A stretch of 8,454 nucleotides of DNA from Gracilibacteraceae bacterium. GTDB lineage: Bacteria > Bacillota > Desulfitobacteriia > Desulfitobacteriales > Syntrophobotulaceae. Shown here piece after piece: positions 6,080 through 8,454 of the stretch (positions within the stretch are counted from its first letter, which is position 1; every line of letters starts with the position of its first letter). The translations under genes and the position numbers were made by a program. The notes beneath the pieces are model-generated. The model did not search any database, was not told the origin of the DNA, and was given only the letters and a program-made list of their open reading frames with translations. The stretch is from assembly GCA_031255985.1 (NCBI GenBank), contig JAIRRL010000013.1:1-8454 (forward strand). Direction: 5' to 3'.

Positions 6080-6109
6080 ATTATATCACGCCGGCACGGG
6101 TTTGAGCAA
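6080..6109 (-). promoter_or_regulatory. Predicted sigma-A type promoter for folD and the downstream operon
   Basis: On the minus strand, TTGCTC (6109-6104) is followed after 18 bases by a perfect TATAAT (6085-6080) preceded by TG one base away (extended -10). The predicted transcription start is about 6074-6072. It lies in the only sizeable gap of the window, between the RND stop and folD, so it would drive folD through the sigma-factor gene independently of the pump. Confidence 0.65.
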
Positions 6110-6130
6110 GTTTTGGCGCGGCCAACGCCC

Positions 6131-8454
6131 TTATTTTGGCCTGATTTCAGCCGGCGCGCCCTTATCGCGATATATCAGCCAATACAAACAAGGTATAACT
6201 ATCATCGTCGCCAAAGTGGAAACCATCATCCCCGCGATCACAGTGGCGGCGAGCGGCGCCCACAGCGTTCCGCCGGCCAGAACCATCGGCAACAGGGAAA
6301 TCACAGTGGTCACCATGCCTATCAGCACCGGGCGCAGCCGCGTAACACCGGCGGCAAACACCGCTTCCCGCCGGCCGGCGCCCTCTTTTTCCCGTTCTTT
6401 GGCGTAGGCGAGCAGCACGATGCCGTTATTGACCACAACCCCCATCAGGCTGATGCCGCCCAGCAGCGCCATGAAGCCGACCGGATAGCCAAACAGGCGC
6501 AAGCCGCATATGATGCCGATAAAGGAGAGCGGAATCGTCCCCATGATGATCAAGGGCGCGACTAAATCGCCGAACTGGAGCGCCAAAATCAGGTAAATAA
6601 TCAAAACGGCCAGCACCGCCGGCATGATCATCGAACCGAGCGTTTCGCGCGTAAATTCGCTTTCCCCGCCGTAAGCAAGCTCATAACCGGCTGGCAGTTC
6701 CACCGCCCGGAACGCCTTTTTACAATCAGCGACCACGGCGGCGACCCCAACCTCCGGCGCGGGAAACAACCCGACCGTGATCACGCGCTCAAAATCGCGC
6801 CGCACTATCTGGTTCAACTCCGTGGCGGTTTCCGTCCGCACCAGCTGACGCAACGGCACATTTGCGCCCGTCGCCTGCGAGACGACAAAAAGGCGATCCA
6901 GCCCTTCGCGGGTGTTCATCAGCTCCTGGGGAGCGCGGAGAATCACGGGAACAGAATCCAGGCGCAAATCATCTTCTTTCAGGCGGGTCACTTCCGAACC
7001 GTTCACCGCCATGCGCAAAACTGCCGCGGCGTCATAAGCCGAAACGCCGGCCATAGCCGCTTTTTCCTCGTTGACAGTTAATTTCAGCTCGTAAGAATCA
7101 TACCCGTAGTCAATCTCCGTCCGCTGCACCGTCTCCAGCGGGGCGGCCAGTTCAGCCAATTCTTCCGCCACCAGCCGCAAAGTCGGAATGTCTTCACCGG
7201 TAACCCGAATTTCCACCGGATAATCCTGGGGCATATTGATCTCCAGATATTTCAGGCGGATGACCGCATCCGGCAAAGTGCGGCTGAGACGTTCAGCCAC
7301 GGCTTCCGCCTGATTCCGCCGCCCGTTGACCAGAAATTCCGCTTTATGCGCTCCCAGCCGCGCGGGCATGAAGGTCATATTATATTTGGGAAATCCGTCC
7401 CCCGTCACATAGGCGAATTCTTCCACCGATTCCTCCGCCGTCAAAAGGGCGGCCGCCCGCGCCGCCAGTTCCCGCGTCGTCTCCGGCGCGTAATCAGCGG
7501 GAGCCGTCATTTCCAGCGCGTACTGATCACGTTCCAGCGGCGGAAAAACCTGAATATTCAGACCAGGAAGCAAAAATAGTGTCAGGCCCAGCGCCGCCGC
7601 GAAAATAAGCGTCGTCCGCCCCGGACGGTTTAAGGCCCGCTCCAGCCAGCGCTCGTAAAAACGGGCGGCCAGGAGATTGAGGCGGCCGCTCCTGTTAGCC
7701 GCGGGGCCGTCGGCGGCGGCGGGCGGAATTTTCAGATACTTATGCCCGCAGGCCGGCACGACCGTAAGCGCCGTGAGCAGCGACACGCACAAGGCCACGG
7801 AGACCAGAATCGGCAAACTGTAGGCGAATTTGCCCGCTATCCCCTGCATCAGGCTCAAAGGCAAAAAAGAAGCGATGGTGGTCAGCGTCGAGCTGATGAT
7901 CGGCGCCGCCATCTGCCGCGCCCCTTGTACGGCGGCGGTGAAACGGTCATGCCCTTTTTCCATCAAAAGGTAAATATTGTCATTTGCCACAACCCCGTTC
8001 GCCACAAGCAAACTGAGCGAGATTATGAGCGAGGCCACGGAGACCTGATGCAACGGTATGCGGCAGAGATACATCGCCGCCAGGACGGCGGCCACGACCA
8101 GCGCGATGGGCAAAGAGACGATAATGGCGCTACGCAGCCCCATAACCGCCCAGACGACAATGACGACGAGCAGAACCGCCATCAGGAAGTTCTGCAAAAA
8201 CAGATTGATGGCTTCATTGGTGAACACGGCCTGATCGGTTAAAACGGTCAGTCTCATATCCTCTGGCGCTTCGGCGGCCAAACGCTGGATTTCCGCCCGC
8301 GCCCGCCGGCCGATTTCTATAATATTGCCGTTTTCCGCGTATTTGACGCCGATGAGCACAGCCGGCGCCATCCCGGCAAAAGCTTTGACGCTGTCCCGCC
8401 TCTCCGCCCGCGTGACTTCCGCCACGTCGCGCAAATGAACCGGCAAGCCCGTAT
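6131..8454 (-). CDS. RND-family efflux permease (AcrB/HAE-like), N-terminal part outside window
   Basis: Inner-membrane subunit of a tripartite resistance-nodulation-division exporter. The frame is open to the right edge, giving about 773 residues of a protein normally near 1,020-1,060; a methionine at 8446 would be an internal TTG, not a start. It begins in the porter domain at PVHLRDVAEV (usual periplasmic strand). TM2-TM6 follow (fragment residues about 82-235, counted from 8446) with NFLMAVLLVVIVV, SLLVANGVVANDN in TM4 and a P-x-C-type TM6 end. TM7 (277-294) leads to the second periplasmic half with FPPLERDQY, and TM8-TM12 fill 603-758, including SLMGVVVNNGIVLLAYAKEREKEG (TM10) and TRLRPVL. 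The stop TAA is at 6133-6131. TM4 lacks the proton-relay aspartate pair (A149-N150 instead) and TM10 has Asn673 in place of the AcrB lysine. A membrane-fusion partner gene would be expected upstream, beyond the right edge. Substrate unknown. Confidence 0.93.
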   Translation of the reverse strand, partial: TGLPVHLRDVAEVTRAERRDSVKAFAGMAPAVLIGVKYAENGNIIEIGRRARAEIQRLAAEAPEDMRLTVLTDQAVFTNEAINLFLQNFLMAVLLVVIVVWAVMGLRSAIIVSLPIALVVAAVLAAMYLCRIPLHQVSVASLIISLSLLVANGVVANDNIYLLMEKGHDRFTAAVQGARQMAAPIISSTLTTIASFLPLSLMQGIAGKFAYSLPILVSVALCVSLLTALTVVPACGHKYLKIPPAAADGPAANRSGRLNLLAARFYERWLERALNRPGRTTLIFAAALGLTLFLLPGLNIQVFPPLERDQYALEMTAPADYAPETTRELAARAAALLTAEESVEEFAYVTGDGFPKYNMTFMPARLGAHKAEFLVNGRRNQAEAVAERLSRTLPDAVIRLKYLEINMPQDYPVEIRVTGEDIPTLRLVAEELAELAAPLETVQRTEIDYGYDSYELKLTVNEEKAAMAGVSAYDAAAVLRMAVNGSEVTRLKEDDLRLDSVPVILRAPQELMNTREGLDRLFVVSQATGANVPLRQLVRTETATELNQIVRRDFERVITVGLFPAPEVGVAAVVADCKKAFRAVELPAGYELAYGGESEFTRETLGSMIMPAVLAVLIIYLILALQFGDLVAPLIIMGTIPLSFIGIICGLRLFGYPVGFMALLGGISLMGVVVNNGIVLLAYAKEREKEGAGRREAVFAAGVTRLRPVLIGMVTTVISLLPMVLAGGTLWAPLAATVIAGMMVSTLATMIVIPCLYWLIYRDKGAPAEIRPK

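Noticed and set aside
6113..6125. Inverted repeat TTGGC-GCG-GCCAA between the RND stop and the folD promoter, considered as terminator or operator
   Set aside because: The stem is only 5 bp and no U-run follows on the minus strand, so it does not support a terminator; an operator role cannot be argued from one small palindrome.
5675..6565. A 296-codon open frame on the plus strand across folD and the RND gene
   Set aside because: Its product is dominated by His, Arg, Gln and Pro with no domain, has no good ribosome-binding site, and lies antisense to two clearly conserved genes; it is a GC-driven shadow frame.
7742..8242. A 166-codon plus-strand frame inside the RND gene
   Set aside because: Composition is His/Gln/Arg/Asp-rich, the antisense image of hydrophobic transmembrane codons.
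8444..8446. TTG at 8446 as the start of the RND permease
   Set aside because: The frame continues to the window edge and the first residues match an internal porter-domain strand, so the gene is simply truncated by the window.

Overview
All genes in this GC-rich window lie on the minus strand, so transcription runs from right to left. I see eight protein genes. The first and last in transcription order are cut by the window edges. I see no tRNA, rRNA, insertion sequence, CRISPR array or convincing terminator, and no gene-free stretch longer than about 60 bases. The core order folD - xseA - xseB - ispA is the housekeeping cluster familiar from Firmicutes. An RND efflux permease implies an outer membrane. 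Together these suggest a Gram-negative Firmicute (Negativicutes, for example a Sporomusa-like lineage). This assignment is inference from gene content, not a database result.

Layout from right to left: (1) 8454-6131, the C-terminal three quarters of an RND-type efflux permease. (2) A roughly 55-base gap with a good sigma-A-type promoter (extended -10) just ahead of folD. (3) 6076-5186 folD and 5171-4524 fchA, a folate one-carbon pair. (4) 4510-3548, a CorA-family divalent cation transporter. (5) 3534-2185 xseA and 2246-1989 xseB, the two subunits of exonuclease VII, overlapping by 62 bases. (6) 1958-1083 ispA, a short-chain polyprenyl (probably farnesyl) diphosphate synthase. (7) 1056-592, a YuiD/DUF212 divergent PAP2 membrane protein. 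(8) 571-1, an ECF-like sigma-70 family factor that runs off the left edge.

From folD to the sigma factor, gaps are 13-30 bases or the genes overlap, so the eight cistrons from folD onward (counting xseA and xseB separately) look like one operon. FolD and FchA act on the same folate intermediates. XseA and XseB form one nuclease. IspA makes prenyl diphosphate, and the PAP2-like membrane protein could plausibly act on lipid phosphates. CorA and the sigma factor have no obvious metabolic link.

The most interesting points are: an RND pump lacking the conserved TM4 aspartate pair and the TM10 lysine of the proton relay; a FolD that departs from both classical family signatures beside a second cyclohydrolase gene; an in-frame 15-bp repeat that codes in two frames at once across the xseA/xseB overlap; a near-identical start region in corA and folD that puts a CTG codon at ideal Shine-Dalgarno distance; and a 14-bp tandem duplication of the ispA stop / PAP2 ribosome-binding region.
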